Notes: generated by a model from the letters alone, not told the origin. 14,069 nucleotides of DNA from Verrucomicrobiota bacterium (GCA_023443455.1 JAEZUE010000026.1:1-14069); one strand, 5' to 3'. Counted from the first letter of the stretch, positions 1-6,807 are shown. Numbers and translations: made by a program.

Positions 1-20
1 CCCTCGTTCCCCTCCTCGCC

Positions 21-770
21 ATGTCCCTCGTCGCTCGCTTCTACAACCAGATCCGTGGCCGCATCAGCCTCTTCTTCAGCTCCATCGAGTTCCGCAATCC
101 CGAGGTGCTCCTCGAGAACGCCAAGGAGGACCTCAAAAAGAACCGCGTCGCCATGCAGAACGGCATCGCGCAGATGGCCGCCGTCTCCGAAAAGTTGAAA
201 CGCCAGGTCGCCGAGGGCGAGCGCCGCAAGACCGACCTCGAGGGCCGCATCATGGTCGTCTACAACGGCGGCAACCAGCAGCTCGCCGAGGAGCTCGCCG
301 CCCAGCTCCAGTCCGTCGAGGCCGACCTCGCCGAGAACAAGGCCGAGCTCGAGCACAACGAAGCCGCCTACAAGGAATTCGTCGGTGCCTGCCAGACCGC
401 CGAGCAGGAGATCCGCAAGAAGATCGAGCGGCTCACCAACGCCCTCTCGAAGGCCAAGGCCAAGGAGGCCCTCGCCGACGTCTCCGAGATGCTCTCCGGC
501 ACGATCAGCAAGCAGAGCTCCTCGCTCGACAACATGCAGCGTCTCGACGAAGTGGTGAACGAGAAACTCGACAAGGCCTCCGGCCGCCTGCGCGCCTCGC
601 AGGACTCCACACAGTTCAGCGACCTCAAGCTCAAGCAGCAGGAGCAGGACGTCGCCAAGAAAGCCGCCCTCGCAAACTTCCTCGCGAAGAAGAACGTCGC
701 CATGAAGCCCGCCGAGTCCGTCTCCGCCGCTCCGGCCCCCGAAAAGCCCAAGATGAGCGAAGGGGCGTGA
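21..770 (+). CDS. PspA/IM30 family coiled-coil protein
   Basis: A 249-residue protein, mostly long charged helices, with the PspA/IM30 layout: a short amphipathic N-terminal helix (about residues 2-22, SLVARFYNQIRGRISLFF), a link with Asn26-Pro27, then a heptad-rich helical hairpin (about 28-160) and further helices to about 225. The last 23 residues are Ala/Pro/Lys-rich and probably disordered. Family members (PspA, Vipp1/IM30) bind the inner face of the cytoplasmic membrane, polymerise into rods or rings and help with membrane stress and remodelling; they belong to the ESCRT-III superfamily. There is no signal peptide, as expected. The ATG fits the family N-terminus, but no Shine-Dalgarno is visible in the 20 nt before it and the frame is open to the window edge. 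The next gene on this strand is a AAA+ ATPase about 270 bp away. Family call fairly sure; exact subfamily and role unknown. Confidence 0.85.
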   Translation: MSLVARFYNQIRGRISLFFSSIEFRNPEVLLENAKEDLKKNRVAMQNGIAQMAAVSEKLKRQVAEGERRKTDLEGRIMVVYNGGNQQLAEELAAQLQSVEADLAENKAELEHNEAAYKEFVGACQTAEQEIRKKIERLTNALSKAKAKEALADVSEMLSGTISKQSSSLDNMQRLDEVVNEKLDKASGRLRASQDSTQFSDLKLKQQEQDVAKKAALANFLAKKNVAMKPAESVSAAPAPEKPKMSEGA

Positions 771-893
771 GGGTACTGAAGCACAGGGAAAAGTCCGATG
801 TCGTCGCTATTCACTTCGCTGCAAGAGGTAGGCCGCGATCAGCGGGCGCCGACACCACTTCCCGGAGGCGATCAGCCGGAGGACACCTCCAAA

Positions 894-913
894 GTTTCGT
901 CGATTGACGAAAC
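894..913. repeat. Perfect 8-bp inverted repeat in the PspA-AAA spacer
   Basis: The arms GTTTCGTC (894-901) and GACGAAAC (906-913) are perfect complements around a 4-nt centre, GATT. It lies 123 bp after the PspA-like stop and 128 bp before the AAA ATPase start. No T-run follows, so an operator or an RNA hairpin in the leader of the ATPase gene seems likelier than an intrinsic terminator. The function is inferred only. Confidence 0.5.
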
Positions 914-918
914 CAATC

Positions 919-1007
919 AGTGGTTCCCTTCCTCCGAATTCTTCCTCCTCCGTGCACTTCCGTTCCTTAGTGCCCGTTAGTGTGCGTTAGTGGTTCCATT
1001 CCTCCGA
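919..1007. repeat. Direct repeats upstream of the AAA ATPase
   Basis: A 19-nt sequence, AGTGGTTCCnTTCCTCCGA, occurs at 919-937 and again at 989-1007 with one mismatch, 70 bp apart. Just before and overlapping the second copy, the hexamer TTAGTG occurs three times at an exact 10-bp step (967-972, 977-982, 987-992), i.e. about one helical turn. This could be a cooperative regulator-binding array or a small duplication. The stretch 771-1041 holds no convincing gene. Confidence 0.5.
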
Positions 1008-1041
1008 TACCAAACCGCCGCCCACCCCGCGCCCCTTTCCC

Positions 1042-2763
1042 ATGCCCGCCTCCCCGACCGACTGGATCCGCGAAATCGAGAGCCGCTATGCGGCCAACAC
1101 CGCCTGCCAGTTCCTCCTGCACGGCAATGTGCGCGATGTGTTCTGGGCCGCGCCGGCCAAGGCGGCCGACACCTCCACTCCCACCATCGGTCTCCAGCCC
1201 GGCGCGACAGCCGTCGCCCCCGCCTCCGCCGCGCCCGACTTTCTCGATCTCGACGACTTCCTCGTCCGCCGCCTGCTCGGCGCGTTCAGCGTCGTCATCT
1301 CCCTCGACCTCGCGCACGGCATCGAAGTCGTCCGCGGCAGCGAAGCGCTCCAGGGCTGGGCGCAGCTCAGCACCCTGAAGGACCTGCGCAACTCGCCCAA
1401 GGAGTACCTCGACACCCTCCGCCAGCTCTTCCTCTTCCTGAACAACCGCGCCGTGGGCGAACGCACGCCGGTCCACGTGGCCGCGATCTTCAACGACGCG
1501 CCGCTGCTTGTGCCCAACGAGACGAGCAACCTCTACTTCGACCTCTCCGCCTGCGCCTCGCTCATCCGCGACTGGTCGCGCCCGCGCGAACACGCCTGGT
1601 TCAGCCTCACCACCTTCCTCGTCGCCGACGCCCTCAACGACCTCCACCCCATCGTCCGCAACAACCCGCTCGCCGCCTCGATCGCCGTGCCGCTGCCCTC
1701 GGAGGCGGAACTCGCCGTCGAGCTGAGCCGCCTGCAGGAGCGCTTCGCCGCCGCGCTGGGTGAATTCAAAGATCGGTCACCCGTGCTCGCCAAGCGCCTG
1801 CGCGGCGTCACCCGCTATTCCCTGCTCGGCCTCCTCCGCCACCACACCCACGCCGGCACCGCGCTCACCGACGCCGATGTCGCCGCCATGCGCAAGGCCG
1901 CCGTCGAGCGCGACAGCAACGGCCTGATCGAGTTCATCGAGTCCGCCACCACCCTCAACGACTACCATGGCCAGCCGCAGCTCGTCGCCGCGTTGCGCAC
2001 CGACCTGAAACTCTTCCGCGACGGCGTCGTGCGCGCCGTGCCGATGGGTTACCTCGTCACCGGCCCGGTCGGCACGGGCAAGACCTACCTCGTCAACTGC
2101 GTCGCCGGCGAGGCGGGGGTGCCGGTGGTTGTCTTGAATAACTTCCGCGACCGCTGGGTCGGCAGCTCCGAGGGCAACCTCGAGCGCATCTTCCGCCTGA
2201 TCGACGCCCTCGGCCAGTGTATCGTGTTCGTGGACGAAGCCGACCAGACCCTCGGCCGCCGCACCGGCAACGACTCCAGCAGCGACGTCAACGGCCGGCT
2301 CTACTCGATGCTCGCGCAGTTCATGGGCGACGGCGCCAACCGCGGCCGCGTGCTCTGGATGCTCGCCACCTCGCGCCCCGATCTCGTCGAGGTCGACCTC
2401 AAGCGCCCCGGCCGGATCGACCGCCGCCTGCCCGTCCTGCCCGCCACGACCGACGACGACGCGTGGGCCCTCCTGCGCGGCATCTTCGCGCGCAACCAAC
2501 TCGTGCTGCCCGAGGCCCGCCCCGCGGATCTCACGATGCCCGAACTGCTCACCGCCGGCGCCGCCGCCTCGATCGCGAGCGCGATCTTCCGGCAGAGTTA
2601 CCTCACCCAACGCCCACCGGTCGAACTGCTCGCCGAGCACCTCGCGAACTACCTCCCGCCCGTGCCGCTCGAGCGCATCCGCGACCAGATCCGCCTCGCC
2701 GTCGAGGAATCGAGCGAACTCGCGCTCCTGCCCCCGGCGTTGGCGGCGAAGCTCCGCGCGTAG
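1042..2763 (+). CDS. Classic-clade AAA+ ATPase with long N-terminal domain
   Basis: 573 residues. The C-terminal half is a AAA module: Walker A GPVGTGKT (341-348), pore-loop segment RWVGSSEGNL (371-380), Walker B CIVFVDEADQ (393-402, catalytic Glu399), sensor-1 region LATSRPDL (441-448) and the arginine-finger segment KRPGRIDRR (454-462). This resembles p97/Vps4-type unfoldases and disassemblases, which thread or pull apart protein assemblies using ATP. The sensor-1 position usually held by Asn (ATNRPD) is Ser here. Residues 1 to about 300 form a domain I do not recognise; it starts with a CQFLLHGNV motif (22-30) and has an Ala/Pro linker near 50-66. No transmembrane segment or protease domain is seen. 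The start is the first ATG giving the full domain; no strong ribosome site is visible. Its neighbour is a PspA/IM30-like gene, which raises the idea of an ESCRT-III/Vps4-like pair; the link is inferred. Confidence 0.85.
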   Translation: MPASPTDWIREIESRYAANTACQFLLHGNVRDVFWAAPAKAADTSTPTIGLQPGATAVAPASAAPDFLDLDDFLVRRLLGAFSVVISLDLAHGIEVVRGSEALQGWAQLSTLKDLRNSPKEYLDTLRQLFLFLNNRAVGERTPVHVAAIFNDAPLLVPNETSNLYFDLSACASLIRDWSRPREHAWFSLTTFLVADALNDLHPIVRNNPLAASIAVPLPSEAELAVELSRLQERFAAALGEFKDRSPVLAKRLRGVTRYSLLGLLRHHTHAGTALTDADVAAMRKAAVERDSNGLIEFIESATTLNDYHGQPQLVAALRTDLKLFRDGVVRAVPMGYLVTGPVGTGKTYLVNCVAGEAGVPVVVLNNFRDRWVGSSEGNLERIFRLIDALGQCIVFVDEADQTLGRRTGNDSSSDVNGRLYSMLAQFMGDGANRGRVLWMLATSRPDLVEVDLKRPGRIDRRLPVLPATTDDDAWALLRGIFARNQLVLPEARPADLTMPELLTAGAAASIASAIFRQSYLTQRPPVELLAEHLANYLPPVPLERIRDQIRLAVEESSELALLPPALAAKLRA

Positions 2764-3075
2764 TCGGGTAACGATCCTCCAGGCCGCCACGCTTGCGGCC
2801 GGGCCGGTCCGCGGATCCGGACCGAATCCGGAACCCGTCCCCGGTACCTCCGGCGACACTCCGTATCCGAAACTTCGTACACACTCGAAGGCCTAGCGCT
2901 CGCGCACCCGGACCACGCGCCCGCGGCCGCCGACGGCACCGGAAGGCCAGCCCGTGCTGGCCCGTTTGGACAACGTTCAAAAATAAACCCGGAAACTTGC
3001 GGCCCTCCGGGCTTGCCTACGTGCGCGGAGTTGCACCGACTTCCCCTCGCCCCATCCCCACAGCCCCACCTGCCC
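2764..3075. other. Gene-free spacer with three hairpins
   Basis: I see no gene here. Three inverted repeats stand out. GGCCGC/GCGGCC is at 2782-2787 and 2795-2800, starting 18 nt after the ATPase stop. CGGTCCG/CGGACCG is at 2805-2811 and 2818-2824. GGCCAGC/GCTGGCC is at 2945-2951 and 2956-2962 with a 4-nt loop, followed by CGTTTGG. The first two could together end transcription of the ATPase gene, but no T-tract follows. An A-rich patch (about 2977-2988) breaks the high GC and might be part of a promoter for the gene at 3076; no clear -35/-10 pair was found. Confidence 0.45.
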
Positions 3076-3534
3076 ATGCCCCCCTGGCTTCCCTACGCCG
3101 CAGGAGCCGCCGCGCTCCTCGCTCTCCTCGCGCTTCGCTGCCGCCATTGCTGCGCCCGCAAACGCTCGCTCCGCACCGCCACTCCCTCCGACGTCCTCCA
3201 CGCCGAACAGCACGCCTCCGGCTACTCCCACCGCAGCCTGCTCACCCGACTCGGAGGCATCGCCCGCGGCGTCGAACTGATCGTCACCCACGACAAACTG
3301 TTCGTCGACGTCACCTACCCCTTTGCCCTCGTGGCCGAACAGGTCGACCTCTGCCACCGGATCGCGCTCGACTCGATCGAGAGCGTGGCCGCCCGGCGTC
3401 TGGGGCCCGCGCTCGAGTGCATCATCACCTTCCGCAACGACCACGGCGTCAGCCGGCAGCTCTCGGTCTTCCCCGAATCGCCCGACCGATTCCTCCGCGC
3501 GCTGGGCACCACGGCACCGGAACTGATTCGCTGA
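3076..3534 (+). CDS. Small membrane-anchored protein, possible PH-like domain
   Basis: 152 residues from the ATG at 3076. That start puts a hydrophobic segment (about residues 5-20, LPYAAGAAALLALLAL) right at the N-terminus, followed by a basic Cys-rich stretch (RCRHCCARKR, 21-30) that would lie in the cytoplasm. An in-frame ATG 63 nt upstream would add a Pro/His-rich leader that does not look coding. Residues from about 55 to 145 alternate strands and turns (VELIVTHDKLFVDV, IALDSIESVAARR, ALECIITFRND, LSVFPESPDRFLRAL), a pattern like bacterial PH/GRAM-type domains, with a final helix. That fold is an inference from pattern, not a firm match. The gene follows the AAA ATPase on the same strand after about 310 bp and converges with the helicase gene. 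Function unknown; a membrane adaptor for the PspA/ATPase neighbours is one possibility. Confidence 0.65.
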   Translation: MPPWLPYAAGAAALLALLALRCRHCCARKRSLRTATPSDVLHAEQHASGYSHRSLLTRLGGIARGVELIVTHDKLFVDVTYPFALVAEQVDLCHRIALDSIESVAARRLGPALECIITFRNDHGVSRQLSVFPESPDRFLRALGTTAPELIR

Positions 3535-3544
3535 TCCCGGCGTA

Positions 3545-3665
3545 GCCCGGTGTTTCAGTCACCGCGCTTGGCACGGCCGCACGTGCACGCCGATCCGCAG
3601 AATCCGACTTCGGCGAGTCTCTCGCGGTCGGCGCGTATCCGCCGCCCCAGGCTGAAGCACCGGGC
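3545..3665. repeat. Long-range inverted repeat between convergent genes
   Basis: Arms at 3545-3560 and 3650-3665 pair over 16 positions, with two G-T wobbles and no bulge. They enclose about 89 nt that contain further self-complementary parts, including CGCCGA/TCGGCG (about 3588-3616). The element sits in the 158-bp gap between the 3' ends of the membrane-protein gene and the helicase gene. It could fold as a large branched hairpin acting as a two-way terminator or mRNA stabiliser, or be a small non-autonomous mobile element. No target-site duplication was identified. Confidence 0.45.
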
Positions 3666-3692
3666 CACACCGGTCTCTCCTGCAATTCGGGT

Positions 3693-5900
3693 TCAGCGAG
3701 GCGCCAACCCTCCGCGCTGGATCAGGCGGTGGTTGACCGGCCGACGCTGCTCCACGGTCAACGGCGGAAGCTCCGGCAGCACCGTGCGCGGCAGCCGTTC
3801 GAGCAGCAGCCGCGCCCGCTCCCGCAGCGCATCCCAGCGCGCGACCAGCACCGCCGCCGGGGACGAGCGCAATCCCTCCCCACCCGCCGGCCTCTCCGCT
3901 TTCCGGTCTCCAGATTCCGGCTTCGAGAGCGGCTCCGCCCCCGCGATCTGCTTGAGCAGGCTGCGCCATTCGATGAGCAGCCGGTCGAGGTCGCCCCGGC
4001 CCGCCTGCTCGGCCTCGGCCATCGCCTCGCGCGGCGTCGCCCCGTGCGCGACCAGCCCGCGCACGATCTCGGAAGCGCCGCCGCCGTAGTTCGGCGGCAC
4101 CCCGCGCACCAGGAACCCCTCGACATCGAGCCGCCGATACGTCTTCTCGCAGACCGCCGCCAGCCGGCCCAGCCACCGCGGGTTCGTCCCCGAAAAACGG
4201 TCCGTCGCGAAGAGGTTGGCCAGGTCGAAGACCAGGTCGTCGAGCGGGTAGCGGCCCTGCTCCAGCGCCGCCGCCACCGCCAGGCCCTCCGGTCCGGCGA
4301 ACGCCGCGGCGATCTCCCCGCGCGGCGCGAGCCGCAGCTCCCGGTCCAGCAGACCGAGACGTTGCCATTGCCAGAACAAGGTCGGCTCCGGCGACAGCTC
4401 CACACACGCCGCGCGCCACCGGCACTGCCGGCAACCGGGAAACGGATTGCGGCTGCGGCGCACCAGGCGCGCCCGACCGGTATCCGTGCGTTGACCACAA
4501 GGAAAGACCTCCGGCGGCAGCTCGGAGGTGAGCTCGATCCCGAAACGGATCGGATCGGCGGTGAAGAACCGGCCGGCCGAGGCCGCCGCGATCTCCGCCG
4601 CGCCGCGCCCGCCCCGCAGCTCCCGCAGCAGCACCGCCCAGGGCAGCGGCGCGGCCCGCTTGAGCTTCTCGGCATGCGCCCGCGCCAGGCGCGGCGAGCT
4701 GCGGCTGGTGAGCACGTAGCCCGTCTCGTCGAGCCCGCGCCGCCCGGCCCGGCCGACCATCTGCAGCAGCTCGCTCGGCTCGATCTCGTGGTCGAGATTG
4801 TCATGCCGATAATGCGACGCCGTGACCATGACCGCGCGCAGCGAGAAGTTGATCCCGGCGCTGAGCCCGAGTGTCGCGACCACGGCGCGCAGCTGTCCGG
4901 CCTTCGCCAACGGCTCGATCACCCCGGCGCGCTGCGCGTAGGTGAGCCCGCTGTGGTGGTACGCGATGCGCAGCCGGACCAGCTTCGTGAGGCGGGGCCC
5001 GAGCGCCTGCTCCTGCTCGGGCGTGAGCGTGAGCGGATCGGGCGGCGGCAGCACGCGGGCGAACTGGCGCGCGAAGCGCTCCGCATCCTGGCGCTGCGGC
5101 GCGAAGACCAGCACGGGGCCGAGCGCCTCGCGCAGCGCCCCCGCGAGCCGGCGCGACCAGAAGCTCTGGATCGTCGCGGGCAGACCGCGCACGAGATCGT
5201 CGACCTCCACCTCCTCCAGCGGCACCGGACGTTTCGCGTGCCGGATCAGCTCCACCTTCCGCCCGAGGCGCCGCAGCCAGGTCGCCACGTCGTACGGATT
5301 CGCGACCGAACCGCTGAGCAGGAGCAACTGCACCCCGGCGGGCAGGGCCGCGATCGCACCCTCGTAGTGGTTGCCGCGATGCGGATCATTGACCCATTGG
5401 TACTCGTCGACCGCCAGGAAGCCCCACCGTCCCCCCTCCCTCAACTGGGTCTGCACGGCCTCGAGCGTGGCCACGACCACCGGAGACTCCGGGGCGATGG
5501 AAAGGTCGCCGGTGACGATGCCCACCTTCCAGCCCCGCTGTTTCCATTCCGCGTACTTGTCGTTGGCGAGAGCCCGGGTCGGCACGGTGTAGATCGCGGG
5601 ACGGGCGAAGTTGCTCGCCTCGGCGTACTTCTCGAAGACGAACGTCTTCCCCGCTCCGGTGGGCGCATCGAGGATGACGTCGTGCCCGGCCTTCAACGCC
5701 GCGATGCCGCGCGCCTGCCAATCGTCGGGCAGGACCAGGCGTTGCAGGCTTTCGATTCCGCGGGCGTGCACGCGCTGGAGCAAACCCTCCGCGCCGCCCA
5801 CGTCAACGGGCCGATCCCCCCGAAGATTCTCGCCCGCCTCCAAACAACGCCCGACCTTCCGCCCCTCCGGCCGGCCACGCCCCCGCCCCGCCTCGGCCAC
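3693..5900 (-). CDS. Ski2-like superfamily 2 helicase with Cys cluster
   Basis: Up to 735 residues. SF2 helicase motifs are in order (numbering from the GTG at 5900): I APTGAGKT (79-86), Ia VPTRALA (106-112), II DEYQ (165-168), III SGSVANP (196-202) and VI QMVGRAGRRG (380-389). These point to the Ski2-like group, ATP-driven nucleic-acid translocases acting on RNA or DNA in the cytoplasm. After the helicase core come Cys468 and C-R-Q-C-R-W-R-A-A-C (490-499), giving C-x21-C-x2-C-x5-C, a probable Zn or Fe-S site. The C-terminal 230 residues are helical and unassigned. The start is uncertain: there is no ATG before the core, no good ribosome site, and GTG at 5900 is the upstream limit (12 nt after the previous stop). 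GTG at 5771, just before the conserved part, is an alternative, so residues 1-43 may not exist. It is probably co-transcribed with the gene at 5913-6377. Confidence 0.85.
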   Translation of the reverse strand: MAEAGRGRGRPEGRKVGRCLEAGENLRGDRPVDVGGAEGLLQRVHARGIESLQRLVLPDDWQARGIAALKAGHDVILDAPTGAGKTFVFEKYAEASNFARPAIYTVPTRALANDKYAEWKQRGWKVGIVTGDLSIAPESPVVVATLEAVQTQLREGGRWGFLAVDEYQWVNDPHRGNHYEGAIAALPAGVQLLLLSGSVANPYDVATWLRRLGRKVELIRHAKRPVPLEEVEVDDLVRGLPATIQSFWSRRLAGALREALGPVLVFAPQRQDAERFARQFARVLPPPDPLTLTPEQEQALGPRLTKLVRLRIAYHHSGLTYAQRAGVIEPLAKAGQLRAVVATLGLSAGINFSLRAVMVTASHYRHDNLDHEIEPSELLQMVGRAGRRGLDETGYVLTSRSSPRLARAHAEKLKRAAPLPWAVLLRELRGGRGAAEIAAASAGRFFTADPIRFGIELTSELPPEVFPCGQRTDTGRARLVRRSRNPFPGCRQCRWRAACVELSPEPTLFWQWQRLGLLDRELRLAPRGEIAAAFAGPEGLAVAAALEQGRYPLDDLVFDLANLFATDRFSGTNPRWLGRLAAVCEKTYRRLDVEGFLVRGVPPNYGGGASEIVRGLVAHGATPREAMAEAEQAGRGDLDRLLIEWRSLLKQIAGAEPLSKPESGDRKAERPAGGEGLRSSPAAVLVARWDALRERARLLLERLPRTVLPELPPLTVEQRRPVNHRLIQRGGLAPR

Positions 5901-5912
5901 CGCCGCCGGCAG

Positions 5913-6377
5913 TCAGGCCCGAGCATCCTCCTCGCCGGGTTCGCCCACGTCGGAGAAACCCGCCGTCTGCCGCGCCCAATCGTCGAACGCCTCGGGCGGC
6001 AGATCGATGACAACCTGCGCGCGGCACAACGCATCCTCGAGCGGCAGCACGAACTCGACATCCAGATCCTCGATGCAGAAGCCGACCTCGAGCCCCGAGA
6101 TCCCGCGGGCAAACGCCACCGCATCCGCGAAATCCATCAGATCCTCGTCCGTGAACATCTCCTCAAGCGCCGCCTGCGATCCCTCAAGCGCGGTCAGCGT
6201 GGCCCAGTTTCGCCCCGCCGGAGCGTCGGGCTGGCAGAGCCGCACCTTGCCCCAGAGGCGAGCCCGCCGCACACGCAACGCGAAACGCCGCAGCGTCGCG
6301 TACGCGATGGCCATGTTCGCCAGCCGGGCATGGTGAAGAAGTCGATCGTGGATGGACAGAAGGGTGGAAAGTTTCAT
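5913..6377 (-). CDS. Protein of unknown function, upstream of helicase
   Basis: 154 residues starting MKLSTLLSIHDRLL. I do not recognise the family. The N-terminal third (about 1-45) is helical and Arg-rich, with hydrophobic spacing (LANMAIAYATLRRFALRVRRARLW). The middle has an acidic helix (TDEDLMDFADAVAFARG, 76-92), then a strand-rich part (LEVGFCIEDLDVEFVLPLEDALCRAQVVIDLP, split across 96-127). The tail is acidic. No signal peptide or clear membrane span is seen. The start is supported by the best Shine-Dalgarno in the window (GGAGG, 9 nt before ATG). The stop is 12 nt before the possible GTG start of the Ski2-like helicase on the same strand, so the two probably form an operon and may work together. 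Confidence 0.75.
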   Translation of the reverse strand: MKLSTLLSIHDRLLHHARLANMAIAYATLRRFALRVRRARLWGKVRLCQPDAPAGRNWATLTALEGSQAALEEMFTDEDLMDFADAVAFARGISGLEVGFCIEDLDVEFVLPLEDALCRAQVVIDLPPEAFDDWARQTAGFSDVGEPGEEDARA

Positions 6378-6807
6378 GGGATCGCGCCTCCAATTCTTGC
6401 GGACATCGATTGTTGCTCCGGGTGCCCGACGCAGGAGGCGTCGGCCACACCGCACCCCGCGCCGACGCCGGTTCTCGACGCCGATTCGGAGCGAACCATT
6501 GCAGTTGCCTGAAACAGAACCGTTCGGACTTTCGTGGCCTCCCCGCTTCGGACTCGTCCACCGATCGATCGACGAACCCTCGACGCAAACGCCACTCCGG
6601 AAGGGAAGCGAACACCGCCGCCTCCAACTACCTATCGGACCAAGGCAGCATGGCATGGAGTTCGAAATTTGCGAACCGGCCTTCCACCCGGCAGCGGAGC
6701 CGGTGGACAACGACCACCACAGCCCGATGCGGGACACGGGCTCCTCCGAGCTTGGAAAACCGGCGACACTCGACCATGCCTCAGGCCCCCACGGTTCACC
6801 TGCACCG
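6378..6807. other. 430-bp divergent intergenic region
   Basis: No gene is convincing on either strand: the open frames give Arg/Pro/Ser-rich products typical of non-coding high-GC DNA. It must hold the divergent promoters for the 5913-6377 gene (-) and the exported protein at 6808 (+). A 7-bp inverted repeat is present, CCGACGC (6426-6432) with GCGTCGG (6438-6444) around AGGAG, near the - strand gene and perhaps in its leader. A self-complementary CGATCGATCG lies near 6562-6571. No promoter hexamers were identified with confidence. Confidence 0.45.
6387..6391 (-). promoter_or_regulatory. Shine-Dalgarno GGAGG that fixes the 6377 start
   Basis: On the - strand GGAGG is followed by 9 nt and then ATG (6377-6375). 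It stands out because most genes in this window lack a recognisable ribosome site, and it rejects the much longer open frame that continues upstream. Confidence 0.7.

Noticed and set aside
798..980. Possible 60-residue + strand peptide between PspA-like and AAA genes
   Set aside because: A weak AGGGA precedes its ATG, but the product has no recognisable pattern and the DNA is dominated by repeats; more likely a leader or control region.
1777..2859. A 360-codon - strand frame opposite the AAA ATPase
   Set aside because: Gly/Ala/Asp/Val-rich shadow of a high-GC gene with no motifs; the AAA motifs on the + strand are complete.
3729..6512. A 927-codon open frame on the + strand opposite the Ski2-like helicase
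   Set aside because: The product is Arg/Pro/Gln/His-rich without domains, mirrors the codon pattern of the real - strand genes, and spans two of them. Helicase motifs on the other strand settle it.
6352..6807. N-terminal extension of the hydrolase-like gene
   Set aside because: It would place about 150 Arg/Pro-rich residues before an obvious signal peptide, and overlaps the start of the divergent gene.
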